From Pseudomonas chlororaphis subsp. aurantiaca (GTDB lineage Bacteria > Pseudomonadota > Gammaproteobacteria > Pseudomonadales > Pseudomonadaceae), in the NCBI RefSeq assembly GCF_013466605.1, contig NZ_CP059162.1, positions 1,054,001 through 1,118,000 of the forward strand: DNA of 64,000 nt, written 5' to 3'. The notes beneath the pieces were generated by a model. It was given only the letters and a program-made list of their open reading frames with translations. It ran no database searches and had not been told where the DNA came from. The stretch's first letter is position 1. Each line of letters opens with the position of its first letter. The translations under genes and the position numbers were made by a program. Shown here one piece after another: positions 36,981 to 45,835 of this stretch.

Positions 36981-38351
36981 ATGCACAATCAGATTGCCAG
37001 CTTCCGGGCGGCGCTCGACGCCCGTCCCGTGTCGCGTTATCAGTGGTTGCTTCTTCTGCTTCTGGCCCTGTTGCTGGTCACCGACGGCTACGACGCCCAG
37101 GTGCTGGGTTATGTGGTGCCGGCCCTGGCCCAGGATTGGGGCCTGGAAAAGGCCGCGTTCGGTCCGGTGTTCAGTGCCAACCTGCTGGGCCTGACCCTGG
37201 GCTCGCTGGCGGTGACACCGCTGGCGGACCGTTTTGGCGTGCGGCGGATCCTGCTGGCCTGCGTGCTGATCTACGCCAGCCTCACGGTGATGATGGTGTT
37301 CGCCGATTCGCTGAACAGCCTGATGGTCGCGCGTTTTATCTGCGGCATCGGCATGGGCGGGGCGATGCCCAGCGCCATGGCGCTGATGTCGGAATATTCG
37401 CCGCCGCGCCTGCGTATCCTGATGGTGACCCTGGCCGCCTGCGGTTTCTCCTTCGGCGGCGCGGCCGGCGGTTTTGTCGCCGCGGGTTTTATCGACAGCT
37501 TCGGCTGGCAGGCGGTGTTCCTCGCCGGCGGCGTCACGCCGTTGCTGCTGTTCCCGTTCCTTGCCAGGTTCCTGCCTGAATCGCTGCCGCGCCTGCTGCG
37601 CGATCAACCGCCTTATGCACGCCTGCGCAAGGTCACCGCGCGCATATTGCCGGACTGGCAGCCACCGGCCGCCTCGGCCGCGCAGAACCAAGCCGAGCAG
37701 GGCAGCAAGCTCACGGTGATCGAGCTGTTCCGCCACGGTTATGCGCGTCCGACGCTGCTGATCTGGTCGACCTTTTTCGTCAGTCTGATCCTGCTGTATT
37801 TCATGATCAGCTGGTTGCCGTCGCTGTTGCTGGAAAGTGGCCTGGGCCTGAACGAGGCGAACCTGGTGACCTCGATGTTCCTGTTCGCCGGCACCCTGGG
37901 GGCGATCTGCATGGCCTGGTTCGCCGACCGCCTGCAACGCAAGGTGCGGCTGCTCTCGGCGGTGCTGGCCGGGGCGGCGCTGTGCACCCTTCTGTTGGGC
38001 CTGAACCACGACAACCCGCGTTACCTGGTGGCCTTCGTCTTCGCCGCCGGCTTCTGCATCATCGGTGGCCAACTGACCCTCAACGCCTTCGCCAGTAACT
38101 TCTACCCGGCCCATGTCCGCGCCACCGGCACCGGCTGGGCCCTGGGCGTCGGCCGCTTCGGCTCGATCCTCGGCCCGCTGTTCGGCAGCCTGCTGCTGGC
38201 GATGCACATCCCGGTGCAGCAGATCTTTTTCTTCTGCGCGATTCCGGCGGTGATTGCGGCGCTGCTGATCATCCAGGTGCGTTCGCCGTCCGAGGCGTCT
38301 TCGGCAGGCGCGGCGCCTGCCCCGGAACTGCAGGCGCCGCTCAAACCCTGA
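36981..38351 (+). CDS. Aromatic acid:H+ symporter (AAHS family, MFS)
   Basis: 456 residues from ATG 36981; an earlier in-frame start at 36867 would read through the repeat region. Twelve membrane segments. The first one holds LLLVTDGYDAQV, the DGxD motif of PcaK/MhpT-type aromatic acid carriers, and LADRFGVRR is the MFS loop 2-3 signature. It follows maiA after a REP element, so homogentisate, 4-hydroxyphenylacetate or a related acid is a fair guess at its substrate. Inner membrane. Confidence 0.88.
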   Translation: MHNQIASFRAALDARPVSRYQWLLLLLLALLLVTDGYDAQVLGYVVPALAQDWGLEKAAFGPVFSANLLGLTLGSLAVTPLADRFGVRRILLACVLIYASLTVMMVFADSLNSLMVARFICGIGMGGAMPSAMALMSEYSPPRLRILMVTLAACGFSFGGAAGGFVAAGFIDSFGWQAVFLAGGVTPLLLFPFLARFLPESLPRLLRDQPPYARLRKVTARILPDWQPPAASAAQNQAEQGSKLTVIELFRHGYARPTLLIWSTFFVSLILLYFMISWLPSLLLESGLGLNEANLVTSMFLFAGTLGAICMAWFADRLQRKVRLLSAVLAGAALCTLLLGLNHDNPRYLVAFVFAAGFCIIGGQLTLNAFASNFYPAHVRATGTGWALGVGRFGSILGPLFGSLLLAMHIPVQQIFFFCAIPAVIAALLIIQVRSPSEASSAGAAPAPELQAPLKP

Positions 38352-38363
38352 ACGAGCGCGGGC

Positions 38364-38831
38364 TCAGCGTGCCAGATGCTTGATCATCGGCACGCAGGCC
38401 AGGGTCAGGCCCCGGGGCGACTGGTACTGGGCAACCTGCTCGCCGACGAAGCCGCAGTGGCGATAGAAGTCCGCAGCGTTCAGGGTCGAGTCCAGGACCA
38501 GATGCGGCAGGCCGGCCTGCAGTGCCAGTTGTTCGAGGTAGTTCATCATCTGCCGGCCGATCCCGCGGCCCATGTACGCCGGATCGACAAACACCGCATC
38601 GATCTGCCCCGACTCGAGGTCGAGCATGCCGCTGGCTGTGACCTGGTTGTCGATGACGGCTACGTGCCCGGTCTTCTCCAGGACTTCGACGAAATAGTCC
38701 CCCAGGCTGCCGGCGGTCCAGACCTGTAGGTCGGCGGCGGGGTAATGGCCGCTGCACTGGTGGTTGATGGCTTGGTTGCGAATGACGAAGACGCGTTGCG
38801 CGTCGTCGCCATGAGCTTTTCTGATCAACAT
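38364..38831 (-). CDS. GNAT-family N-acetyltransferase
   Basis: 155 residues from ATG 38831 (MLIRKAHGDD). Acetyl-CoA pyrophosphate loop in VDPAYMGRGIGRQMMNYLEQLA and the C-terminal STLNAADFYRHCGF segment are standard GNAT signs. Substrate unknown. Convergent with the transporter gene, 56 bases downstream of the methyltransferase gene on the same strand. Confidence 0.85.
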   Translation of the reverse strand: MLIRKAHGDDAQRVFVIRNQAINHQCSGHYPAADLQVWTAGSLGDYFVEVLEKTGHVAVIDNQVTASGMLDLESGQIDAVFVDPAYMGRGIGRQMMNYLEQLALQAGLPHLVLDSTLNAADFYRHCGFVGEQVAQYQSPRGLTLACVPMIKHLAR

Positions 38832-38887
38832 GTTGTGCCCATTCCCTGGTGTGAGCCGAACATCCTGCCAGAGCCCGGACGGGGCTG

Positions 38888-39700
38888 TCATGCCGCCCTG
38901 GCCTGGATCAGCAACAGCCCCCAGCCGGTCAGCAGCGTGCCGTCCGCCCGTAGCAAGGATTGTGTGGCCGTGCGCAGTTCGCTCTTCATCAAGGCGCGAT
39001 TGGCGGGTGTCAGGCGATCCAGGTCGTAGGTTTCTCCCAACGAGTCCCAGAGCTCCTCGAAGGTGGGCGTCCACTCAAGGTCCAGTTCCTCGAATTGCAG
39101 TGAGGTGAAGCGGTGGTCCAACAGCGCCCGCCATCCACTCTGTGACTGAGTACGGGGATCCACCAGAGGCAGGGGACGGAGCTGGTCGCGCCGTGCGGCG
39201 GCGCGCAAGGCCTGCAAGTAGCGCTGGCCCGGCTCGCCCAACAGAAAGGCCCGGCCGACGATGGCCGAGAGTTGCCCGCCCTTGGCCAGGATCCGATGGA
39301 TCTCCTCCAGCACCTGTTCGATATTGCTCATCAGCATCAGGGCCAGGTGCGAGACCACGGCATCGACACTGCCGGTGGCCATCGACAGGCACTGGGCCCG
39401 CTCATTGAGCAGCACGCTGCGGTTCGCGAGGCGGGCGTGTGCCGCCTGCAGTTCGGTGGCGCTCATGTCCACGCCGATCAACCGCGCTTCGGGATATTCC
39501 CTGGCCAGCAGATCCAGGAGAAAACCGTCGCCGCAGCCCAAGTCCAGCACCCGTGCGCGAGGCTGAGCGGTGGCGAGCGTGGCCGCCAGCATCTCGTAGG
39601 ATGAACCGCGCCCTGGCAGGCTCAGTCCGGAAAAGGCCGGCGGTGTGGTGCCGGGGCGACGCTGGTGAAAGTCCTGAAGAAAGCGTTCGGCGCTGTTCAT
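38888..39700 (-). CDS. Class I SAM-dependent methyltransferase
   Basis: 270 residues from ATG 39700, chosen because AAGG lies nine bases upstream; ATGs at 39709 and 39742 are alternatives. SAM motif I is VLDLGCGDGFLLDLLAREYP, motif II acid is in LIGVDMSATEL, and motif IV-like SVDAVVSHLALML follows. Substrate not predictable; the shape is like small-molecule methyltransferases of the UbiE/COQ5 group. Confidence 0.83.
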   Translation of the reverse strand: MNSAERFLQDFHQRRPGTTPPAFSGLSLPGRGSSYEMLAATLATAQPRARVLDLGCGDGFLLDLLAREYPEARLIGVDMSATELQAAHARLANRSVLLNERAQCLSMATGSVDAVVSHLALMLMSNIEQVLEEIHRILAKGGQLSAIVGRAFLLGEPGQRYLQALRAAARRDQLRPLPLVDPRTQSQSGWRALLDHRFTSLQFEELDLEWTPTFEELWDSLGETYDLDRLTPANRALMKSELRTATQSLLRADGTLLTGWGLLLIQARAA

Positions 39701-39767
39701 GCTGTTCATCCTTGAAGCAAACGGAGAGTCGTTGCCGGGCATTGTGGCATGGAGGCAGAGCGCCCCA

Positions 39768-40571
39768 TCAGTGCACGATGGTATTGGGCGGCAGATGGCC
39801 CAGGCGTTCGGTCAGGCGCAGGCGCTGGATCGGGTCTTCGCTGAGCAGCAGGGCGTGCTCCAGGTCGAAGCGTTCGGCGTTGGGGCAGTCCAGGTGCTGG
39901 TAGAGGCTGGCGCGGGCCAGGTAGTCGGAGGCGCTGCCATTGCCCAGTTCCAGGACCCGCTCGGCATCGATCAGCGCATTGAGGTGGTCGTCGTGGCTCA
40001 GGTGCAACTGGCGCAGGTTGCGCGACAGGCGCTGGAGCATCTGCTGCGGGCTGGCGGTGGCCAGGTGCTCGGCGGCCAGCTTGATGTTCGGCCCGTACTG
40101 GCGCTCCAGCAGCTCACGGCAGTCGTTGGGGTACAGGCGGCGCCCGCCGCAGGGATCGAGCAGGTGATCGGCGCCGGGCACGCGCAATAAAAAGTGCCCG
40201 GGGAAGTTGACCCCGACCATGGGGATTTCCAGGCGGCGCGCCAGCTCCAGGGCGATCAGCCCCAGCGCCAGCGGTTGCCCGCGCCGGGTGTGCAGCACCT
40301 TGTCCAGCAGCGCCGCCTGCGGGCGCAGCGGCAGGAACTCGTCCTGCTGGAAGCCCAGGTCGTTCATGCGCCGCAGCAGGGGCTGGCCCAGTTCGCTGAC
40401 CGGCAGCAGCGGCAAGCCGGAGCTGACCCGCTGTTGCAGCTCCTTGAAATCCTCCAGCAACTGTTCGGGCGACACCTCTTTATCGTGCTCGGCAGCGATC
40501 CACAGCGCCGCCTCGAAAAGGGCGGGCGGGGACTGTTGCAGGCAGGCGAAAAAAGCTTGACGCGGGTTCAT
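39768..40571 (-). CDS. SirB1 family protein (transglutaminase-like, TPR)
   Basis: 267 residues from ATG 40571 (MNPRQAFFAC). Transglutaminase-like domain in the middle: GQPLALGLIALELARRLEIPMVGVNFPGHFLLR, ending in the DPCGGRRLYPNDC segment; the usual catalytic Cys is not evident, so it may not be an enzyme. C-terminal TPR-like helices at about 185-260. Relatives occur next to prmC/hemK and in sirB loci; function unknown. Confidence 0.85.
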   Translation of the reverse strand: MNPRQAFFACLQQSPPALFEAALWIAAEHDKEVSPEQLLEDFKELQQRVSSGLPLLPVSELGQPLLRRMNDLGFQQDEFLPLRPQAALLDKVLHTRRGQPLALGLIALELARRLEIPMVGVNFPGHFLLRVPGADHLLDPCGGRRLYPNDCRELLERQYGPNIKLAAEHLATASPQQMLQRLSRNLRQLHLSHDDHLNALIDAERVLELGNGSASDYLARASLYQHLDCPNAERFDLEHALLLSEDPIQRLRLTERLGHLPPNTIVH

Positions 40572-40754
40572 CGAAATCTCCGGCGAATGCCTCGTTTTAG
40601 CCCCGTCGCGGGCGTTCGTCCAGTGCCGCACACATGTCGTAGCAGGTTATTTCCTAAAGCCTGAAAAGGTGTCCGGCTTATTCCCGCGCGCTCCAGCAAT
40701 TTTCATGCACAAGCCTATACTGGCGACTACAAGAAGTGATTCGGGAGCCCGACG

Positions 40755-41774
40755 ATGTTCGCTCTCATGCAAAGCACTCGCCTTGAATCGCTACACCTGA
40801 GCGTCGACCCAACCACCGGGTTGAAGGCGGTGATTGCCATTCATAGCAGCCGCCTGGGGCCTGCCTTGGGAGGCTGTCGTTACCTTGCCTACCCCGACGA
40901 CGAAAGTGCCGTGGTCGATGCCGTGCGCCTGGCCCAGGGCATGAGCTACAAGGCCGCCCTGGCCGGCTTGCCCCACGGTGGCGGCAAGGCCGTCATCATC
41001 CGTCCGCCACACGTCGAAAGCCGCGCCGCGCTGTTCGAAGCCTTCGGTCGCTGCGTCGAGCAACTCGATGGCCGCTACATCACCGCCATCGACAGCGGCA
41101 CCTCGGTCGCCGACATGGACTGCATCGCCCAAACCACCCAGCACGTCACCAGCACCACCGCCTCCGGCGACCCGGCACCGCATGCCGCCATGGGCGTGTT
41201 CGCCGGCATCCGCGCCACCGCCATGGCTCGCCTGGGCAGCGACAACCTCGAAGGCCTGCGGGTGGCGATCCAAGGCCTGGGCAATGTCGGCTTCGCCCTC
41301 GCCGAACAGCTGCATGCCGCGGGCGCCGAACTGCTGGTCAGCGATATCGATTCCGGCAAGGTGCAACTGGCCATGGAGCAACTGGGCGCCCATCCGATCG
41401 CCAACGAAGCCTTGCTCAGCACCCCGTGCGACATCCTTGCGCCCTGCGGGCTGGGCGGCGTGCTCAACAGCCACAGCGTGGCGCAACTGCGCTGCTCGGC
41501 GGTGGCCGGCTCGGCCAACAACCAGTTGACCAACCTGCAGGTCGCCGACCAGCTGGAAAACCGCGGCATCCTCTACGCGCCGGATTACGTGATCAATGCC
41601 GGCGGGCTGATCTACGTTTCGCTCAAGCATCGCGGTGAGGACCTGGCGACCATCACCGCCCACCTGTCGAAGATCAGCCAGCGGCTCACCGAAGTCTTCG
41701 CCCATGCCCAGGCTGAAAAGCGCTCCCCGGCGCGGGTGGCCGACGACTTGGCTGAGCGCGTGCTGTACCGCTAG
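40755..41774 (+). CDS. ldh: Leucine dehydrogenase (Glu/Leu/Phe/Val dehydrogenase family)
   Basis: 339 residues. Converts branched-chain amino acids to 2-oxoacids with NAD. Substrate-binding Lys and catalytic Lys lie in YKAALAGLPHGGGKAVI (K66, K78), and the catalytic Asp in the DSGTSVADMD region. The dinucleotide fold is GLRVAIQGLGNVGFALAEQL. Length and motifs match leucine rather than glutamate dehydrogenase. The oxoacid dehydrogenase genes start 98 bases downstream, which suggests that its product feeds them. Confidence 0.92.
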   Translation: MFALMQSTRLESLHLSVDPTTGLKAVIAIHSSRLGPALGGCRYLAYPDDESAVVDAVRLAQGMSYKAALAGLPHGGGKAVIIRPPHVESRAALFEAFGRCVEQLDGRYITAIDSGTSVADMDCIAQTTQHVTSTTASGDPAPHAAMGVFAGIRATAMARLGSDNLEGLRVAIQGLGNVGFALAEQLHAAGAELLVSDIDSGKVQLAMEQLGAHPIANEALLSTPCDILAPCGLGGVLNSHSVAQLRCSAVAGSANNQLTNLQVADQLENRGILYAPDYVINAGGLIYVSLKHRGEDLATITAHLSKISQRLTEVFAHAQAEKRSPARVADDLAERVLYR

Positions 41775-41872
41775 GCGCGAAGGTCTTACCCGGCATTTCG
41801 CCCTGTAGGCCCCGCGCCACAAGCACGGGGCGCAACAACTGCACGCTGACCCGGCGTGCCAGGAGCCATGTG

Positions 41873-42967
41873 ATGCCTCACAAGGTTGCACTTCCCTATA
41901 CCCGCTATTTGTCCCCGGACGGCCAGTTGCTCGGCGACCTGCCGGCCTGGGCCGACGACTTCAATCTGCTGACCCGACTCTACCGGCAGATGGTCCTTAC
42001 CCGGCTGTTCGACCAGAAAGCCGTGGCCCTGCAACGCACCGGACGCATCGGCACCTACGCGCCGACCCTCGGCCAGGAAGCCATTGGCGTGGCCATCGGC
42101 AGCCTGATGCGGCCCGAGGACGTGCTGGTGCCCTATTACCGCGACACCGCCGTGCAGCTGATGCGCGGGGTGCGCATGGAGGAGATCCTGCTGTACTGGG
42201 GCGGCGACGAGCGCGGCAGCGATTTCGCCGACCCGGCGGTGGCCGAGGACTTCCCGATCTGTGTGCCGATCGCCACCCAGGCCCTGCATGCCTGCGGCGT
42301 GGCCAGCGCGTTCAAGATCCGTGGCGAGCACCGGGTGGTGGTGACCACCTGTGGCGATGGCGCCACCAGCAAGGGCGACTTCCTCGAAGCCCTCAACGTG
42401 GCGGGTACCTGGCAGTTGCCGGTGGTGTTCGTGGTCAACAACAACCAATGGGCGATCTCGGTGCCACGGCGCATCCAGTGCGGCGCGCCGACCCTGGCAC
42501 AGAAAGCCATCGGCGCCGGCTTCCACGGCGAACAGGTCGATGGCAACGACATGCTTGCGGTGTACGACCGGGTGCAGGCGGCCCTGGAGCGTGCCCGGCA
42601 TGGCAAGGGACCGGTGCTGCTGGAATGCCTGAGCTATCGCCTGGGCGACCACACCACCGCCGACGATGCCACGCGCTATCGGGCCGCGGATGAGGTCAAG
42701 CAGGCCTGGCTGGAAGAACCGATCAAACGCCTGCAACGCTTCATGGTCGGGCAGGGCGTCTGGGAGGGAAACCGCGAGATGGCGCTGATGGTGGAATGCC
42801 AGGCGCTGGTGCAGCGCGCTGTGGATAACTTCGAGGCGGCGGGCACCCAAGCCCCCGAGTCGGTACTGGACTACGTCTACGCGCAGTGGCCGGCGGCCCT
42901 GGCCGAGCAGCGCGAGATGTTCCTCGAACGGCTGGCGCGGCGGGCGGGAGGTACGGACTATGAGTAA
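41873..42967 (+). CDS. pdhA: 2-oxoacid (pyruvate-type) dehydrogenase E1 component, alpha subunit
   Basis: 364 residues from ATG 41873, AGGAG seven bases upstream. Thiamine diphosphate motif TCGDGATSKGDF...VVNNNQWAIS (GDG-x(n)-NN), and YAPTLGQEAIGVAIGSLM near the N-terminus. E1alpha of the heterotetrameric alpha2beta2 type. Heterotetrameric enzymes use pyruvate, branched-chain oxoacids or acetoin; pyruvate is the usual annotation, but the leucine dehydrogenase next door keeps branched-chain oxoacids open. Overlaps the beta gene by 8 bases. Confidence 0.9.
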   Translation: MPHKVALPYTRYLSPDGQLLGDLPAWADDFNLLTRLYRQMVLTRLFDQKAVALQRTGRIGTYAPTLGQEAIGVAIGSLMRPEDVLVPYYRDTAVQLMRGVRMEEILLYWGGDERGSDFADPAVAEDFPICVPIATQALHACGVASAFKIRGEHRVVVTTCGDGATSKGDFLEALNVAGTWQLPVVFVVNNNQWAISVPRRIQCGAPTLAQKAIGAGFHGEQVDGNDMLAVYDRVQAALERARHGKGPVLLECLSYRLGDHTTADDATRYRAADEVKQAWLEEPIKRLQRFMVGQGVWEGNREMALMVECQALVQRAVDNFEAAGTQAPESVLDYVYAQWPAALAEQREMFLERLARRAGGTDYE

Positions 42968-43946
42968 CGGCACATTCAGCCTGCTGGAAGCGGTGAACCT
43001 GGCGCTGCACCGGGCCATGGCCGAGGACGAGAACGTGATTGTCCTGGGTGAGGACGTGGGGGTGAACGGCGGGGTGTTCCGCGCCACCCTGGGGCTGCGC
43101 GACAGTTTCGGTTTCAAGCGGGTGATCGACTCGCCACTGGCGGAAACCATGCTCGGCGGTCTGGTGATCGGCATGGCCGCGCAGGGCTTGAAGCCGGTGG
43201 TGGAAATCCAGTTCATGGGTTTTATCTACGCGACCATGGAGCACCTGGTGTCCCATGCCAGCCGCATGCGCAACCGCACCCGCGGGCGCATCACCTGTCC
43301 GATGGTACTGCGCACGCCCATGGGCGCGGGCATTCGCGCACCGGAGCATCACAGCGAAAGCACCGAGGCGCTGTTCGCCCATATCCCGGGGTTGCGGGTG
43401 CTAGTGCCGTCCTCGCCGGCGCGGGCCTACGGCCTGCTGCTGGCGGCCATCGACGATCCCGACCCGGTGCTGTTCCTCGAGCCGACCCGCCTTTACCGCA
43501 TGAACCCGCAACCGCTGGTGGACGACGGCAAGCGCCTGCCGCTGGACAGTTGCTTCACCCTGCGCGAAGGCAGCGACATCACCCTGGTCAGCTGGGGCGC
43601 GAGCATCGTCGAGACTTTGCAGGCCGCCGCCGCGCTGGCCGAGCAGGGCGTGTCGGCGGAGGTGATCGACGTCGCCTGCATCAAGCCGCTGGACCTCGAC
43701 ACCCTGGAAGCCTCGGTGCGCAAGACCGGGCGCTGCGTGATCGTGCACGAGGCGCCACGCACCTGCGGCGTCGGCGCGGAAATCGCCGCCAGCCTCTACG
43801 AGCGGGCGTTGCTGGAATTGCAGGCGCCGATCCTGCGGGTCACCGCGCCGGACATTCCACCGCCGCTGTATCGCCTGGAGTCGCTGTACATCCCCGGCGT
43901 CGAAGACATTCTTCACGCCTGCGACAGCACCCTGAACTTCGCCTGA
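42960..43946 (+). CDS. pdhB: 2-oxoacid (pyruvate-type) dehydrogenase E1 component, beta subunit
   Basis: 328 residues. Pyrimidine-binding transketolase domain with VIVLGEDVGVNGGVFRATLGL and FGFKRVIDSPLAETMLGG, and a C-terminal transketolase domain with TLVSWGASIVETLQAAAAL and HEAPRTCGVGAEIAA. Forms alpha2beta2 with the upstream protein. Ten bases separate it from the E2 gene. Confidence 0.92.
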   Translation: MSNGTFSLLEAVNLALHRAMAEDENVIVLGEDVGVNGGVFRATLGLRDSFGFKRVIDSPLAETMLGGLVIGMAAQGLKPVVEIQFMGFIYATMEHLVSHASRMRNRTRGRITCPMVLRTPMGAGIRAPEHHSESTEALFAHIPGLRVLVPSSPARAYGLLLAAIDDPDPVLFLEPTRLYRMNPQPLVDDGKRLPLDSCFTLREGSDITLVSWGASIVETLQAAAALAEQGVSAEVIDVACIKPLDLDTLEASVRKTGRCVIVHEAPRTCGVGAEIAASLYERALLELQAPILRVTAPDIPPPLYRLESLYIPGVEDILHACDSTLNFA

Positions 43947-43956
43947 GGAGGCTGCG

Positions 43957-45066
43957 ATGAAATATTTCAAACTGCCCGATCTGGGCGAAGGCCTGCAGGA
44001 AGCGGAAATCGTCGAGTGGCACGTCAGGGCCGGCGATACGGTCAAGGCCGATCAGTTGCTGGTGTCGGTGGAAACCGCCAAGGCCCTGGTGGACATTCCC
44101 GCGCCCTATGACGGGGTGGTGGCGAAAACCTACGGCGCGCCGGGCGACATCCTGCATGTCGGCGAACCCTTGCTCGGCTACGAAGGCGAGGCGGATGCCG
44201 GCACCGTGGTCGGGCGCCTCGAGGGTGGCGGGGCCAGTCAGGAAGACCGGTTTTTTGTCGGTGCCGCGCCCTCGACCCGCGAACACATGGCGGCCCGCGC
44301 CACGCCAGCGGTGCGCCAACTGGCCCGGCAACTGGGCGTGGATGTGAATGCCTTGAGCGGTTCGGCCAAGGACGGGCTGGTCACCCGCGGCGATGTGGAA
44401 AACGCCGCGCAACTGGAACGCGAGCGGTTCGGCGGTGACCGGCTGCGCGGGGTACGTCGGAGCATGGCGCTGAACATGGCCCGCTCCCATGCCGAGGTGG
44501 TGCCGGTGACGATTTACGGCGATGCCGACCTGCACCGTTGGGGCCAGGCCCGCGATCCGCTGATCCGCCTGGCCAAGGCGCTGGCGGCGGCCTGTGCGGT
44601 GGAGCCGGTGCTCAACAGCGCGTTCGACGGCAAGACCCTGTCGATAAAGCAGCACCAGCACCTCGACCTGGGCATTGCCGTGGACACCCCCGATGGCCTG
44701 TTCGTGCCGGTGCTGCGCAATGTCGGCCAGCGCGACGCGGCGGACCTCAAGGCCGGGGTGACGCGCTTGCGCGCCGATGTGCAGGCGCGTTCGATCCCGC
44801 CCAAGGAGATGATGGGCGCGACCCTGACCCTGTCCAACTTCGGTACCCTGTTCGGCCGTTATGCCAACCCGGTGGTGGTGCCGCCGCAAGTGGCGATCCT
44901 CGCCGCCGGGGTGATCCGCGACGAGCCGGTGGCCCTGAACGGCGCGGTGGCGGTGCATCCGCTGCTGCCGCTGTCGTTGACCTTCGATCATCGGGTGGTG
45001 ACCGGCGGCGAGGCGGCGCGCTTCTTCAAGGCGCTGGTCGAAGCGCTGGAGCAACCTGAGCTTTAG
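43957..45066 (+). CDS. Dihydrolipoamide acyltransferase (E2) of the oxoacid dehydrogenase
   Basis: 369 residues. One lipoyl domain (1-80; lipoyl lysine K42 in VETAKALVDIPAP), a peripheral subunit-binding domain at about 105-140 (ATPAVRQLARQLGVDVNALSGSAKDGLVTRGDV), and a catalytic domain from about 155. The catalytic histidine is in TFDHRVVTGGEAARF; the usual DHRxxDG Asp is Thr here. The linker is short. No E3 gene follows, so lipoamide dehydrogenase must come from another locus. Confidence 0.92.
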   Translation: MKYFKLPDLGEGLQEAEIVEWHVRAGDTVKADQLLVSVETAKALVDIPAPYDGVVAKTYGAPGDILHVGEPLLGYEGEADAGTVVGRLEGGGASQEDRFFVGAAPSTREHMAARATPAVRQLARQLGVDVNALSGSAKDGLVTRGDVENAAQLERERFGGDRLRGVRRSMALNMARSHAEVVPVTIYGDADLHRWGQARDPLIRLAKALAAACAVEPVLNSAFDGKTLSIKQHQHLDLGIAVDTPDGLFVPVLRNVGQRDAADLKAGVTRLRADVQARSIPPKEMMGATLTLSNFGTLFGRYANPVVVPPQVAILAAGVIRDEPVALNGAVAVHPLLPLSLTFDHRVVTGGEAARFFKALVEALEQPEL

Positions 45067-45086
45067 TTTTCCACAGGCATGAAAAA

Positions 45087-45112
45087 GGCCCTGGGCGCAA
45101 ACCCAGGGCCTG
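45087..45112. terminator. Bidirectional terminator between the E2 gene and yebG
   Basis: GGCCCTGGG (45087-45095) pairs with CCCAGGGCC (45102-45110) around a 6-base loop. AAAAA on the left gives a U tract for the minus-strand yebG transcript; the plus-strand tail is weaker. Confidence 0.85.
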
Positions 45113-45128
45113 TTCAATTCGAGCCTGC

Positions 45129-45479
45129 TTACTTGGCGGCCTTGCTCGCCTTGGCGGGCTTGGCCGGTGCTGCGGGTTCCGCGGCTTCGGGGGCTGCCAG
45201 CGGAGCCTCTGGCTCGGCCGCCGCAACCGGCGCGCTGAGCAGTTCGGACAGGGCGTCCGGCTGGCTCTTGAAGGCCTTGGCGAACACGTCGCGGTTCTTC
45301 GCCATGTAGATCCCGGCTTCTTCCACCTGCTGCTCGCTCAGGGACGGCACAGCTTTTTGCAACACTTGCGCCAGCAATTCAGCCAGTTCGAGCATTTTGT
45401 CATGACGGTCAGCTTCGGCTTTATCCATGAACAAGCGCTCCAGATCTCGGCTGCTGCGGTATACCACTTCGACGGCCAT
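45129..45479 (-). CDS. yebG: YebG family SOS-inducible protein
   Basis: 116 residues. The N-terminal part MAVEVVYRSSRD, with EADRHDKMLELAELLAQVL, matches YebG; the C-terminal 35 residues are an Ala/Pro/Lys-rich low-complexity tail longer than in E. coli. YebG is a DNA-damage-inducible protein of unclear function. A near-perfect LexA box lies 44 bases upstream, which supports SOS control. The tail (PAAPAKPAKASKAAK) is basic and could contact nucleic acid. Confidence 0.9.
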   Translation of the reverse strand: MAVEVVYRSSRDLERLFMDKAEADRHDKMLELAELLAQVLQKAVPSLSEQQVEEAGIYMAKNRDVFAKAFKSQPDALSELLSAPVAAAEPEAPLAAPEAAEPAAPAKPAKASKAAK

Positions 45480-45522
45480 TCACCACCTCACATGCCTTCA
45501 CGATAATGGGTCTTTGCTACTA

Positions 45523-45538
45523 CTGTATTTATATACAG
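45523..45538 (-). promoter_or_regulatory. LexA (SOS) box upstream of yebG
   Basis: CTGTATTTATATACAG fits CTG-N10-CAG, and the flanks (TA and CT) nearly match the extended SOS consensus. Position -44 from the yebG start codon is right for repression. Confidence 0.92.
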
Positions 45539-45653
45539 CTGGCAGGATAAGCGAATCCTGCTGCTTTGAATAGTGGCTTTTTAATCTAGCCGGGTTTCAG
45601 GGTTTGTCAGGTGATCCGTGTCGATCCCATTGTGGGCGAGCGCGCCTGTTTCT

Positions 45654-45690
45654 GTAGGCGCGAGCGGGCGGCGATCCGACTTGCCCGCGA
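45654..45690. repeat. REP-like unit, family A (single)
   Basis: GTAGGCGCGAGCGGGCGG...TTGCCCGCGA in the 356-base gap between yebG and psiE. Apart from this unit and the LexA box, nothing else is recognisable in that gap. Confidence 0.8.
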
Positions 45691-45835
45691 AGACGCCCTT
45701 GAGAGCACCGCAGAAGTGTCCAGCCGGCCCCGGCCGCCATCTCATTCCCCAGACGCTGGCCTTTTTTCTGCATGCAGAACAACCGTCACGTCCAACCCGC
45801 ATCATCCGGTCGAGTCGACCTAAGGAAAAACCATC

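Noticed and set aside
42960..45066. Acetoin dehydrogenase (aco) cluster
   Set aside because: The E1-E2 set could be of that type, but there is no acoX, acoR or butanediol gene, and leucine dehydrogenase is adjacent.
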